A stretch of DNA of 33,862 nt from Acidobacteria bacterium UBA2999. GTDB lineage: Bacteria; Acidobacteriota; Vicinamibacteria; Vicinamibacterales; UBA2999. The notes under the pieces are model-generated. The model saw nothing but the letters and a program-made list of their open reading frames with translations, searched no databases and was not told the origin of the DNA. Location: contig DDZV01000054.1 of NCBI GenBank assembly GCA_002346475.1, positions 1 to 33,862 on the forward strand, in the 5' to 3' direction. The position numbers and the translations under genes are program-made. How positions within the stretch are numbered: the stretch's first letter is position 1; the number at the start of each line of letters is the position of its first letter. Below are positions 1 to 7,773 of this stretch, in pieces.

Positions 1-1722
1 TTAATCGGAGATGGAAATTCACGACCAGCCTTACAGGAGGCATTGAACGATTCTGAACCCATTGTGCAAGGTCGTGCCGCAGAAGCCCTTGGAAAAATCG
101 GAAATTCGAAAGATGCAATTGCAATTAGTGCCATGGTTCAAGTTCATATTCAGGATGGTCGAAACTACCCCCTAGACTCTACGGTCGCAGGTGAAGCTGT
201 ACAGCTTGGATTGCATGCGCTAGCACAGCTTGGTTCATACGAAGCGCTAACAGCAGCGGTACTAGATACTCAAGGTCAACCAATATCACATTGGTGGCCA
301 GTAGCTTCTTCTTTACAGCAGATTAGTGATCCTCGGGCAGTCTCTGCACTTTTAACCTTGCTTCAGACGGAGGCTGCATTTACGCCAGCTTTCGCAGCCA
401 GAGGGCTCGGCGCGCTTAAGTCCTTGGAGGCAGTCGAACCACTGATGCGTATCGTGGAACAGAATCGTTCGAATTTAGTCCTGGTAGTACAAAGCATACG
501 GGCTCTCGCGGCTATTGGGGATGAGCAAGCTGTACCATTAATATTTGCAGTTGCACAAAATAACAATGTCCCTTTAGCGTTTAGATTGGAAGCGGTATCA
601 GCAATAGGTGCTCTTGAACATGAGGGTTCGGTTGAGGTGCTTCTCAATTTATTATCAGCACGTTCCCCTGCTCTCCGCGCAGCAGCAATGAGTTCCTTGG
701 CTCAAGTCGATCCAGAAACTTTTATCGTTGCGTTATCTGGTCTAGAGGAAGATATACATTGGTCAGTTCGTGCTGCCCAAGCCAAAGCACTAGGTAGTCT
801 AGCTAGTGAGCGAGCTATGCCTAGGTTAACTAGGATGCTTCAAGACACAGACCAGAGAGTAATTTTAGCTGTCTTAAACTCACTTATTGCAATTCGTGCA
901 CCACGGCTAGAGTCAATTCTTTATGAAAAATTAAATGCAGATGACGACAATATTCGGGCAACTGCAGCCAGAGGGCTTGGAAAACTTGGTATTACTGATT
1001 CGGTTAACAGTTTGATTCGCATGTATCAAGATTTACAGGACGAACCAAGGCTTGCTGCCAGGGTGGCCGCTCTTGAGGCACTTACTTTATTAGATTTAAA
1101 CGTTGCACAACCCGTTTTAGAAGCAGCCTTGATGGATAAAGATTGGAGTGTTCGAGTGCGTGCTGCTGAGTTGTTACGTCAAGTTGATAGTTCAAAGACT
1201 TTTGACAGTGTCATACGTCCGACTCCTAACAGGTTTGTTTTAGATGAATCTGAATGGGAGCAGATTATTTCTCCGAGATATTCTCCCTTGGCGTATATCG
1301 ATACAACTCAAGGCACCATTGAGGTTGAGCTGGCAGTGTTAGATGCGCCTCTGACAGTGGCTAATTTTATGAGGCTTGCCAGAAACAATTTTTTTGAGGG
1401 AATGGCTATATATCGAGCTGAAGACAGTTTTGTTTTGCAGAGTGGTGATCCTCGTGAAGATGGACACGGTGACCCTGGTTACACCATTAGAGATGAGATT
1501 AACCAACGACCTTTTCTAAGAGGAACCCTTGGCATGAGCCTTAATTTTGAAGATTCTGCAGGAAGCCAGTTTTTCATTACACATTCGCCCCAGCCGGGTT
1601 TTGATGGACGGTACAGCGCTTTTGGTCAGGTTGTTAACGGAATTGAAGTAGTAGACAAAATCGAACCATGGGACATTATTGAGCAGGTCCGGATCTGGGA
1701 TGGTAACAGGATGTGGCCGTAA
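1..1722 (+). CDS. HEAT-repeat protein with C-terminal cyclophilin-type peptidyl-prolyl isomerase domain (5' truncated)
   Basis: The reading frame is open from base 1, so the N-terminus lies outside the window; 573 codons remain. Residues about 1-405 are tandem HEAT-like helical repeats with recurring patterns such as VQGRAAEALGKIG, LRAAAMSSLAQV, IRATAARGLGKLG and VRVRAAELLRQV, typical of protein-protein scaffolds. From about residue 432 a cyclophilin fold follows: YIDTTQGTIEVELAV, TVANFMRLA, YR at 471-472 in the place of the catalytic arginine region, FVLQSGDP, then GSQFFITHS and FDGRYSAFGQVV. It probably catalyses proline cis-trans isomerisation, in the periplasm or cytoplasm; the signal region is not visible. 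The repeats may bring it to a client or complex. It ends facing the convergent micropeptide genes. The fold assignment is firm; the cellular role is not known. Confidence 0.88.
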   Translation, partial: LIGDGNSRPALQEALNDSEPIVQGRAAEALGKIGNSKDAIAISAMVQVHIQDGRNYPLDSTVAGEAVQLGLHALAQLGSYEALTAAVLDTQGQPISHWWPVASSLQQISDPRAVSALLTLLQTEAAFTPAFAARGLGALKSLEAVEPLMRIVEQNRSNLVLVVQSIRALAAIGDEQAVPLIFAVAQNNNVPLAFRLEAVSAIGALEHEGSVEVLLNLLSARSPALRAAAMSSLAQVDPETFIVALSGLEEDIHWSVRAAQAKALGSLASERAMPRLTRMLQDTDQRVILAVLNSLIAIRAPRLESILYEKLNADDDNIRATAARGLGKLGITDSVNSLIRMYQDLQDEPRLAARVAALEALTLLDLNVAQPVLEAALMDKDWSVRVRAAELLRQVDSSKTFDSVIRPTPNRFVLDESEWEQIISPRYSPLAYIDTTQGTIEVELAVLDAPLTVANFMRLARNNFFEGMAIYRAEDSFVLQSGDPREDGHGDPGYTIRDEINQRPFLRGTLGMSLNFEDSAGSQFFITHSPQPGFDGRYSAFGQVVNGIEVVDKIEPWDIIEQVRIWDGNRMWP

Positions 1723-1772
1723 CCGTTTGTACTCGTGGGTCTTATTTTTTGAATAAACTGTTACACAAATAA

Positions 1773-1808
1773 TTAAAGGGACGCACCGTAAACGGCACGT
1801 CCCTTTAA
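1773..1808 (-). terminator. Hairpin terminator, probably serving both converging genes
   Basis: An 11-bp perfect stem TTAAAGGGACG/CGTCCCTTTAA (1773-1783 with 1798-1808) can extend with an inner CCG/CGG. On the minus strand it lies 18 bases past the stop of the 24-residue micropeptide gene and is followed by TTATTTG, a modest U-tract. It also sits about 50 bases past the end of the HEAT-cyclophilin gene on the plus strand, so it may stop both transcripts. Confidence 0.65.
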
Positions 1809-1826
1809 GAGAGTCCTTTGGCAGTT

Positions 1827-1901
1827 CTAGCGTTTCTTTGCTGCCTTTCTCTTTACTGCTTTTTTCTTCTTCTTAGCTGCCTTCTTCTTTTTCTTGGCCA
1901 T
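1827..1901 (-). CDS. Lysine/alanine-rich micropeptide, 24 aa
   Basis: ATG at 1899-1901, stop TAG at 1827-1829. The product starts MAKKKKKAAKKKKKAV and ends KRKAAKKR: 14 lysines, 2 arginines, 6 alanines, one valine and no acidic residue, about +16 net charge. A textbook Shine-Dalgarno AAAGGAGGG sits 6 bases before the ATG, and a strong hairpin terminator follows 18 bases after the stop, so this is very probably translated. It is a near copy of the peptide at 2101-2160. I recognise no named family. By composition it resembles histone H1 tails and would be expected to bind polyanions (DNA, rRNA, polyphosphate); that is inference. No clear promoter was found in the roughly 140 bases upstream. Confidence 0.68.
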   Translation of the reverse strand: MAKKKKKAAKKKKKAVKRKAAKKR

Positions 1902-1906
1902 TTCAA

Positions 1907-1915
1907 TCCCTCCTT
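1907..1915 (-). promoter_or_regulatory. Strong ribosome binding site of the 24-aa micropeptide
   Basis: On the minus strand AAAGGAGGG precedes GATTGAA-ATG closely, matching the 16S anti-Shine-Dalgarno core at good spacing. Many other genes in the window have weak or no such site, so this stands out and is the main evidence that the tiny reading frame is a gene. Confidence 0.7.
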
Positions 1916-2056
1916 TCACGTGTTTTTATGTTGCACGACCGTATTTTCGCTACACCCTCACGCATTGCACGTTTGGCTGCGATAGTGGTTTAGCGTTCGG
2001 TTACGACGGGTGGGAGTACCCATTCGCTTAGGAAAGTAGGACCGGACTAAAGAGAA

Positions 2057-2084
2057 GGGGGTGCTGTGGATACAGGCACCCCCC
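2057..2084 (-). terminator. Terminator hairpin after the 19-aa micropeptide
   Basis: GGGGGTGC (2057-2064) pairs with GCACCCCC (2076-2083), with an inner TGT/ACA extension and one bulged G. On the minus strand the stem is followed by TTCTCTTTAG, a U-rich run. It lies 17 bases past the stop of the 19-residue peptide and separates that gene from the 24-residue one. Confidence 0.7.
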
Positions 2085-2100
2085 TGAAGTCCTTGAAGAA

Positions 2101-2160
2101 TTAGCGCTTCTTGGCAGCCTTTTTCTTCTTCTTGGCAGCCTTTTTCTTCTTCTTGGCCAT
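2101..2160 (-). CDS. Lysine/alanine-rich micropeptide, 19 aa
   Basis: ATG at 2158-2160, stop TAA at 2101-2103. The product is MAKKKKKAAKKKKKAAKKR: 12 lysines, 1 arginine, 5 alanines and no acidic or other hydrophobic residue. A TAAGGAG ribosome binding site lies 5-6 bases upstream, a consensus-like promoter about 90 bases upstream (2256-2285), and a G/C-rich terminator 17 bases downstream, so it looks like a complete small transcription unit. The coding sequence is two tandem copies of a 21-base unit plus a tail. It and the 24-residue gene share the start MAKKKKKAAKKKKKA and so are paralogues. The function is unknown; nucleic-acid or polyanion binding is the simplest inference. Confidence 0.7.
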   Translation of the reverse strand: MAKKKKKAAKKKKKAAKKR

Positions 2161-2255
2161 TTGTTCTCCTTAAGGTTTATTGAAACTCAACCTCGACGAA
2201 CCACTTGGTCCATCACAACTTAGTGGGCTGAGTCCTCTACCTTCATACTACATAT

Positions 2256-2285
2256 AGATTATTGGTGAGATTTTTGTGATGTCAA
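2256..2285 (-). promoter_or_regulatory. Sigma-70-type promoter for the 19-aa micropeptide
   Basis: Minus strand: -35 TTGACA (2280-2285, perfect consensus), 18-base spacer, -10 TAATCT (2256-2261). Transcription would start near 2249, giving a leader of about 90 bases before the ATG at 2160. It sits downstream of the ddl stop, so the peptide gene can be expressed independently of ddl. Confidence 0.62.
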
Positions 2286-2405
2286 GCATAAAAACAAGAA
2301 TCTTGAAAAAATAATTTGACTCCGTATCGATGTTTATGGTTGTCGTAAGTTGACGCTCACAGACATTTTATTTGTTTAAGTATCAGAAAATTATTCTGAA
2401 TGAAC

Positions 2406-3575
2406 TCACAGTAAGTGATTGATACGGAGTGTTTGTTTCTCTTGGTGTCGCTCCAGGGCAAGGTGAATCAAGCGATCAAGCAGCGTAGCGTAGTTGATGC
2501 CACTTGCTTCCCATAGCCGAGGGTACATGCTGATAGTTGTGAATCCTGGGATTGTGTTTACTTCATTGAGGAATATTTTTTTTCTATGTCCATCTAGCAG
2601 AAAATCCACTCTGGCCATTCCTGCACATTCCAAGGTGCGAAAAGCCTGGATAGAGAGTTGCTGAACTGTTTCAGTCTGTGTTTTGGTTAGCGGTGCTGGA
2701 ATTAATAAACGAGAGTCTGTGTCTAAGTATTTAGCTTCGTAATCATAAAATTCTCTTGATGGGATAATTTCTCCGGGTGTGGATGCAACGGGATCCTCGT
2801 TTCCAAGCACGGCACATTCGATTTCTCGTGCTTCAGGAACGGCTTCCTCAATGACAATTTTTCTATCGAAATCAGAGGCTATTGAAACGGCGGCAGCCAG
2901 TTTATCTATTGCTTGAACCTTTGAGATACCAACGCTTGATCCTAAGTTTGCAGGTTTGACGAATACGGGGAACTGTAGTTCTTTACGGACTTTTGTTTTT
3001 ACTGCGTCTGGAGCTTGTTTCCATTCATTGCGAGATATAAAAACGTAATTAACAACTGGAAGGTTGCTGGCTTCGAAAAGCTTCTTCGTGATTGCTTTGT
3101 CCATGCCTACTGCTGATCCAGCTACTCCCGCGCCGATGTATGGGATGTTTGCAAGCTCAAGCAAACCCTGTACTGTGCCGTCTTCTCCGTACGGGCCATG
3201 TAGAACAGGGAAAATTACGTCAAGATTTGCCCCCGTAACGATTGCGTTGGCAGTTAATTCTTGATCATTCGTAACGGGCAGTCGCTCAATCGATAGAATA
3301 GTTTCCTGGCTGGGATAGGCCACAAAGTGTGTTTCGCGATCTTGGGATGAGCTTTGGACTTTTTCAGGTTCTGCCTTTTGAATTACCTCAGCGGCTGAGG
3401 TAACAGTTGGTCCTTCGCTTGTTATGTTCCAGCGCCCATTACGTTCAATAAGGATTGGCACAGACTCGTAGCGTTCAGGGTCAAGATGTCTGATGATAGA
3501 AGCTGCCGATGCGACAGAGATTTCATGTTCTCCTGAACGGCCACCATAAATAATGCCAACTCTAAGTTTCTTCAC
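2406..3575 (-). CDS. ddl: D-alanine--D-alanine ligase
   Basis: An ATP-grasp enzyme joining two D-alanines for the peptidoglycan stem, in the cytoplasm. Visible landmarks in order: GIIYGGRSGEHEISVASA at residues 7-24, GPYGEDGTVQGLLELANIPY, GMDKAITKKLF, the ATP-grasp strand FPVFVKPANLGSSVGISKV, VIEEAVP.REIECAVLGN, and the metal/product end ARVDFLLDG followed by FLNEVNTIPGFTTISMYP. At 389 aa it is slightly longer than most Ddl enzymes because of an insert around residues 70-105. The start is GTG (3573-3575) after a weak AGAGGG. It is divergent from tgt across 56 bases. Identification is firm. Confidence 0.96.
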   Translation of the reverse strand: MKKLRVGIIYGGRSGEHEISVASAASIIRHLDPERYESVPILIERNGRWNITSEGPTVTSAAEVIQKAEPEKVQSSSQDRETHFVAYPSQETILSIERLPVTNDQELTANAIVTGANLDVIFPVLHGPYGEDGTVQGLLELANIPYIGAGVAGSAVGMDKAITKKLFEASNLPVVNYVFISRNEWKQAPDAVKTKVRKELQFPVFVKPANLGSSVGISKVQAIDKLAAAVSIASDFDRKIVIEEAVPEAREIECAVLGNEDPVASTPGEIIPSREFYDYEAKYLDTDSRLLIPAPLTKTQTETVQQLSIQAFRTLECAGMARVDFLLDGHRKKIFLNEVNTIPGFTTISMYPRLWEASGINYATLLDRLIHLALERHQEKQTLRINHLL

Positions 3576-3631
3576 AGCCCTCTACTCACTAATATAACGT
3601 CAGGAGCGTTTCAGATAATACAGTCTTTACT

Positions 3632-4786
3632 ATGTCACCTCTTGGTTTTACCGTAACTCATAATGATGGCTTTGCCAGAGTGGGCCGACTTGATACTTCT
3701 CGCGGCACCATTGAAACGCCTGTTTTTATGCCTGTTGGCACTCAGGGGACAGTCAAGGCGCTTCGTCAGGCAGACTTAATTGATTTAGACACCTCAATTA
3801 TTCTTGCCAATACCTATCATTTGTGGCTCCGGCCAGGCGATGAATTAATTGCTCACCTTGGAGGTCTACACCGTTTTATCGGATGGTCGAGACCCATCCT
3901 TACTGATAGTGGTGGTTATCAGGTTTTCAGTTTGGCCCAAAATAGGGTCGTCCGTGAGGAGGGCGTTGAGTTCCAGTCCCATATTGACGGAACTTCACAT
4001 TTGTTAACACCAGAAGGAGCTGTCGAAATTCAGGACCGATTTGGATCGGATATTGCTATGACACTTGATGAGTGTTGTCCTTATCCTGTTGGACATGAGA
4101 CTGCGGCTAGTGCTATGGAAAGGTCTTTCCGTTGGGCTCAACGATCTCGAGAGAAGTTACTTCATTCTAGAGAACTAATTTCTAGTCAAGGTTCTCTTAA
4201 AACACTGGGACAGGCGCAATTTGGCATTATCCAAGGTGGAGTTTTTGAGGATCTTCGAAAGAGAAGCGTTCATAGAACGGTGGAACTGGGTTTCGAAGGT
4301 TATGCCATCGGAGGACTTAGTGTGGGTGAACCTATCGAGGTCATGTACAACGTAGTGTCACAAACAGCGAGCTTGTTGCCAATTAATCTTCCTAGGTATC
4401 TCATGGGGGTTGGGACCCCAGAGGATATAGTCGAATGCGTTGCCCATGGAATTGATATGTTCGATTGTGTCATGCCTACGCGAAATGCCCGTAATGGACA
4501 ACTGTTTACTCCTTATGGACGCATAAATATTAAGAACGCTGCTTATGCCAAAGACAATCGTCCTATTGACGAGGATTGTTCATGCTATACGTGTAGACAC
4601 CATACGCGTGCATACTTACGTCATCTTTTTATGGCTGGAGAAATGACAGCAGGGACCCTTAACACGTTGCATAATTTGACTTTCTACCTTGACACCATGA
4701 AGAAGATCAGAGAGGCTATAGCGTCTCAGACCTTCGAAAAATTTCGGCTGTCCTTCTTGAATTCAATGGCTGGCCTGTCCCCTTAG
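3632..4786 (+). CDS. tgt: Queuine tRNA-guanine transglycosylase
   Basis: Exchanges guanine 34 for preQ1 in tRNAs of Asp, Asn, His and Tyr (queuosine pathway). Key residues are visible: D92 in LTDSGGYQVFS (acid/base), QGGVFEDLR at 201-209, GGLSVGE at 227-233, the nucleophile D278 in DMFDCVMPTRNARNG, and the zinc ligands C316, C318, C321 with H347. At 384 aa it matches the family length. It begins a co-directional run tgt-yajC-secD-secF, a classic bacterial arrangement; yajC starts 4 bases after the stop. No clear Shine-Dalgarno precedes the ATG. Identification is firm. Confidence 0.97.
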   Translation: MSPLGFTVTHNDGFARVGRLDTSRGTIETPVFMPVGTQGTVKALRQADLIDLDTSIILANTYHLWLRPGDELIAHLGGLHRFIGWSRPILTDSGGYQVFSLAQNRVVREEGVEFQSHIDGTSHLLTPEGAVEIQDRFGSDIAMTLDECCPYPVGHETAASAMERSFRWAQRSREKLLHSRELISSQGSLKTLGQAQFGIIQGGVFEDLRKRSVHRTVELGFEGYAIGGLSVGEPIEVMYNVVSQTASLLPINLPRYLMGVGTPEDIVECVAHGIDMFDCVMPTRNARNGQLFTPYGRINIKNAAYAKDNRPIDEDCSCYTCRHHTRAYLRHLFMAGEMTAGTLNTLHNLTFYLDTMKKIREAIASQTFEKFRLSFLNSMAGLSP

Positions 4787-4790
4787 AATC

Positions 4791-5168
4791 ATGAGTATGA
4801 ATAATTTAACTGTTCGCTTATTTGACCTAGAGTTAGCAGAATCTAACTTTATCTTGGCGATGGCTACACCTCAAGGAGGTGGAAGCCCGTTCGCACCTCT
4901 AATCCCTCTCGTTCTGATGATCGGTATTTTCTATTTTATTATTGTCTTACCGATGCGTCGACGGCAGAAGAAAGTACAAGAATTCTTGACTGCTTTGAAA
5001 GTTGGAGATCAAGTCGTCACTTCTGGTGGATTACACGCAACTATTACACGTGTTAATGAGAAGACCCTTCAGGTAGAGATTGCTGAAAGGGTTCGTGTGG
5101 ATATTGCAAGATCTGCCATTGTGGGTTACCAAGGACAAGAACCGGTTGCACCGGCATCGGGTTCGTAA
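4791..5168 (+). CDS. yajC: Preprotein translocase accessory subunit YajC
   Basis: A small membrane protein that associates with SecDF. One transmembrane helix spans about residues 34-54 (LIPLVLMIGIFYFIIVLPM), followed by the family's basic turn RRRQKK and the cytoplasmic domain with LKVGDQVVTSGGLHATI. The ATG at 4791 gives 125 aa; internal ATGs at 4797 and 4860 are possible starts, and none has a good Shine-Dalgarno. The shorter 102-residue form starting MATPQGGG would be closer to the usual length of about 110, so the start is uncertain. It lies between tgt and secD, as expected. Confidence 0.93.
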   Translation: MSMNNLTVRLFDLELAESNFILAMATPQGGGSPFAPLIPLVLMIGIFYFIIVLPMRRRQKKVQEFLTALKVGDQVVTSGGLHATITRVNEKTLQVEIAERVRVDIARSAIVGYQGQEPVAPASGS

Positions 5169-5191
5169 ATTAAGTAGTGGAATAGGAATGT

Positions 5192-6748
5192 ATGACTCTT
5201 CGCACTAAGTTTCTCATTATTGTTGGGGTGATTAGTTTATCCATTTGGTCTTTTTATCCACCAGGTGAAAAAGTCAAACTGGGGCTCGATCTTAAAGGTG
5301 GCGTGCACCTAGTACTTCGGGTGCATACCGATGATGCGTTGAGGATTGAGACCGAAATGACTGTTGAACGACTTCGTGAAACTTTAGCAGAGGGTGGTTT
5401 GGAAGTAGGTTCTATTAGTGTTACTAGCCCCACTGAATTTCTAGTCGAGGGAGTTCAACCAGATCAAGATCAAGCTTTCCGACAAGCGGCTAGCGACGAC
5501 TCTGAAGCGGTCTTCAATCGTTCGTCAGGGGCTGGTAACTATACCTATTCGATGAAACCAAACATCGCTAATCAATTGCGAGAGGAAGCAGTAAACCAAG
5601 CTTTGCAGACCATTGAACGTCGAGTCAATGAGCTAGGGGTTGCTGAGCCTGTTGTGGCAAAACATGGCTCTGGGGCTCAGTTGCTGGTTCAGCTCCCTGG
5701 GGTGAGCGAGGTAGCTCGGGCAAAGGAGATTATTCGTTCAACTGCGCAACTTGAGCTCAAACTAGTAGAGCAAGGTCCTTTTTACAGTCGGGACGATGCC
5801 CTTCAAGCAGTTGGTGGTGAAATCCCAGGCGAGATGGAACTTGTGTCTGGGTCCGAAGACGTGGCAGCTACCGGAGGAGGGGTTCCTTCAACTTTGTACT
5901 ACTTTGTACGGAGAGTAGCTGGCGTAACCGGTCGTGATTTAAGAACCGCGCGACCGACATTAGATGAGATGAACCAACCCGCCGTGAGCTTTTCGTTAAA
6001 TCAGGATGGGGCTCGTCGTTTTGGGCAGTTGACAGGCGGTAATATAGGTCGCCAATTAGCCATCATCCTTGATGATCGGGTGTTTTCTGCACCAACCGTG
6101 GAAGGCCGAATTACTGACGAAGGCCGAATTACTGGAAGCTTTACTCAACAAGAAGCCCAAGATTTATCACTGATACTTCGTTCAGGGGCTCTTCCAGCCT
6201 CACTCACTTATCTGGAAGAGCGGACGGTTGGCCCCTCTTTAGGTGCTGATTCAATTCGAGCTGGAGTAACAGCTTCTCTGGGGGGCTTACTTTTAGTTGT
6301 CTTGTTTATTCTTTTTTACTACAAGCTAACAGGAATCAATGCTGTTACCTCAATCGTTGTGAATTTAATGATCTTAATGGGGTTAATGGCTTATTTAGGT
6401 GCCACGATGACCTTGCCTGGCATCGCAGGCTTCATCCTAACCATTGGTATGGGAGTTGACTCAAATGTGCTTATATTTGAGCGGATCAAAGAGGAGCTTG
6501 GTTCAGCTAAAGGTGTCAAGTCTGCTGTGAGTGCAGGTTTCGATCGGGTTTGGTGGACAATTGTTGATACACACGTGGCATCGTTGATTGCTGCGATGTT
6601 TTTATTTCAGTTCGGTACAGGTCCAATCCGAGGTTTTGCAACTACTTTGACCATAGGGTTGCTCTCGAATGTGTTTACTGCAGTGTTCGTGTCTCGTGCA
6701 ATGTTCGAGTTGATCCTGTCACGTCGACGAACAGCGTTGAGTATCTAA
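5192..6748 (+). CDS. secD: Protein translocase subunit SecD
   Basis: With SecF it uses the ion-motive force to pull secreted proteins through SecYEG. It has an N-terminal membrane helix (about 7-22), the signature LGLDLKGGVHLVLRV at 30-44, a large periplasmic domain, FSAPTVEGRITDEGRITGSF, and a C-terminal RND-type five-helix bundle including GLLLVVLFILFYYKLTG and GIAGFILTIGMGVDSNVLIFERIKEE. At 518 aa it is normal for the two-gene SecD/SecF arrangement. AGGAATGT before the ATG provides a plausible ribosome site. secF follows 4 bases after the stop, so the two are surely co-translated. Confidence 0.97.
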   Translation: MTLRTKFLIIVGVISLSIWSFYPPGEKVKLGLDLKGGVHLVLRVHTDDALRIETEMTVERLRETLAEGGLEVGSISVTSPTEFLVEGVQPDQDQAFRQAASDDSEAVFNRSSGAGNYTYSMKPNIANQLREEAVNQALQTIERRVNELGVAEPVVAKHGSGAQLLVQLPGVSEVARAKEIIRSTAQLELKLVEQGPFYSRDDALQAVGGEIPGEMELVSGSEDVAATGGGVPSTLYYFVRRVAGVTGRDLRTARPTLDEMNQPAVSFSLNQDGARRFGQLTGGNIGRQLAIILDDRVFSAPTVEGRITDEGRITGSFTQQEAQDLSLILRSGALPASLTYLEERTVGPSLGADSIRAGVTASLGGLLLVVLFILFYYKLTGINAVTSIVVNLMILMGLMAYLGATMTLPGIAGFILTIGMGVDSNVLIFERIKEELGSAKGVKSAVSAGFDRVWWTIVDTHVASLIAAMFLFQFGTGPIRGFATTLTIGLLSNVFTAVFVSRAMFELILSRRRTALSI

Positions 6749-6752
6749 AGTC

Positions 6753-7727
6753 ATGAGAATTTTCAATAATCCCAACTACGATTTCATTCGGTGGAGATGG
6801 CACGCCATCGTAATCTCATCGGTGGTTATTCTGGCGGGTTTAGGTGTCATTGTTCAGCGTGGATTACCGCTTGGTATTGACTTCTCTGGTGGCACTATCG
6901 TGGTTGTTAAGTTCGCCGATGAAGTTTCTGAAGATCAAATTCGTAACGCGGTAGAAGTCATCCCTGGTGAGAAGGTTGTACAGCAGTATGGCGATCTTGA
7001 TGATCGTGAGATCTTAGTTCGTTTACCCCAGATGGAAGCGACAGAGGAAGGTGCAAATATTTCTGAGGGCGCTGATCAGATCGTTGAAGCTATTCAAGGT
7101 GCAGGATTACCGGACTTCGAAGTAATAAGCACTGAAATTGTTGGCCCAGTCATTGGTGCAGACCTGCAACAAAAGGGTATTTATGCAACTTTAGCATCAA
7201 TTATTGGGATTACGCTTTACATTGCTTTCCGCTTTCGACCTTCATTTGCACTTGGAGCGATTGCTGCAACCTTTCATGACATATTGGTAACTCTTACGTT
7301 CTTAACGTTTTTTGGTTACGACCTGTCACTTAATGTGGTGGCGGCGATTCTGACAATTACTGGTTACTCGGTTAACGACACGATTGTTATTTTTGATCGT
7401 GTGCGTGAAAACCTTCGTGGTAGGCGCCGAGACTCCCTGGAAAGTATTGTTAATACAAGTGTTAATCAGACATTGTCCCGTACTGTAATTACGGCTGGCA
7501 CGACCTTCCTGGCAGTTGCATCCTTATTCTTCTTTGGTGGTGAGGTGCTACGCGGGTTTGCTTTCACAATGCTTGTGGGAATTGTTAGCGGTACTTATTC
7601 GACTATATTCATTGCTGCTGCGATTGCCATCATTCTGAGCCAGAAACGGCGTTCAACTGCAGTTCCAGCTTCTTCGGCCTCTTCATCACGTGTGGCAGAG
7701 AAGTCTCGGCGGGTGCAGACGTCATAG
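6753..7727 (+). CDS. secF: Protein translocase subunit SecF
   Basis: Partner of SecD. It has a first membrane helix at about 16-35, the signature LPLGIDFSGGTIVVVKF at 38-54, a short periplasmic domain, then the helix bundle with FHDILVTLTFLTFFGYDLSLN and ITGYSVNDTIVIFDRVREN, where the conserved aspartate sits. The C-terminus is a serine/alanine- and arginine-rich tail. At 324 aa it has the usual length. It follows secD directly; the next gene uppP starts 46 bases later across a small AGCGTT/AACGCT hairpin that lacks a U-tract. Confidence 0.97.
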   Translation: MRIFNNPNYDFIRWRWHAIVISSVVILAGLGVIVQRGLPLGIDFSGGTIVVVKFADEVSEDQIRNAVEVIPGEKVVQQYGDLDDREILVRLPQMEATEEGANISEGADQIVEAIQGAGLPDFEVISTEIVGPVIGADLQQKGIYATLASIIGITLYIAFRFRPSFALGAIAATFHDILVTLTFLTFFGYDLSLNVVAAILTITGYSVNDTIVIFDRVRENLRGRRRDSLESIVNTSVNQTLSRTVITAGTTFLAVASLFFFGGEVLRGFAFTMLVGIVSGTYSTIFIAAAIAIILSQKRRSTAVPASSASSSRVAEKSRRVQTS

Positions 7728-7773
7728 CGGCTTGTGAGAAGTTAGCGTTCAAAACGCTGATCTGACTAGTTCT

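Noticed and set aside
1855..1895. Programmed frameshift at the A-rich lysine codons of the 24-aa micropeptide
   Set aside because: The six-A run is phased AAA-AAA-G, not A-AAA-AAG, and no downstream stimulatory stem or meaningful alternative frame was found.
2382..2399. TCAGAA/TTCTGA hairpin downstream of ddl as a terminator
   Set aside because: The stem is short and AT-rich and the following minus-strand bases are not a U-tract; too weak to call.
6112..6137. Short direct repeat GAAGGCCGAATTACT in secD as a duplication
   Set aside because: The doubled GRIT motif corresponds to a normal SecD segment; the nucleotide repeat is short and in frame, without sign of disruption.
7742..7762. AGCGTT-CAA-AACGCT hairpin between secF and uppP as a terminator
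   Set aside because: The stem is only 6 bp, the loop 3 bases, and no U-tract follows on either strand.
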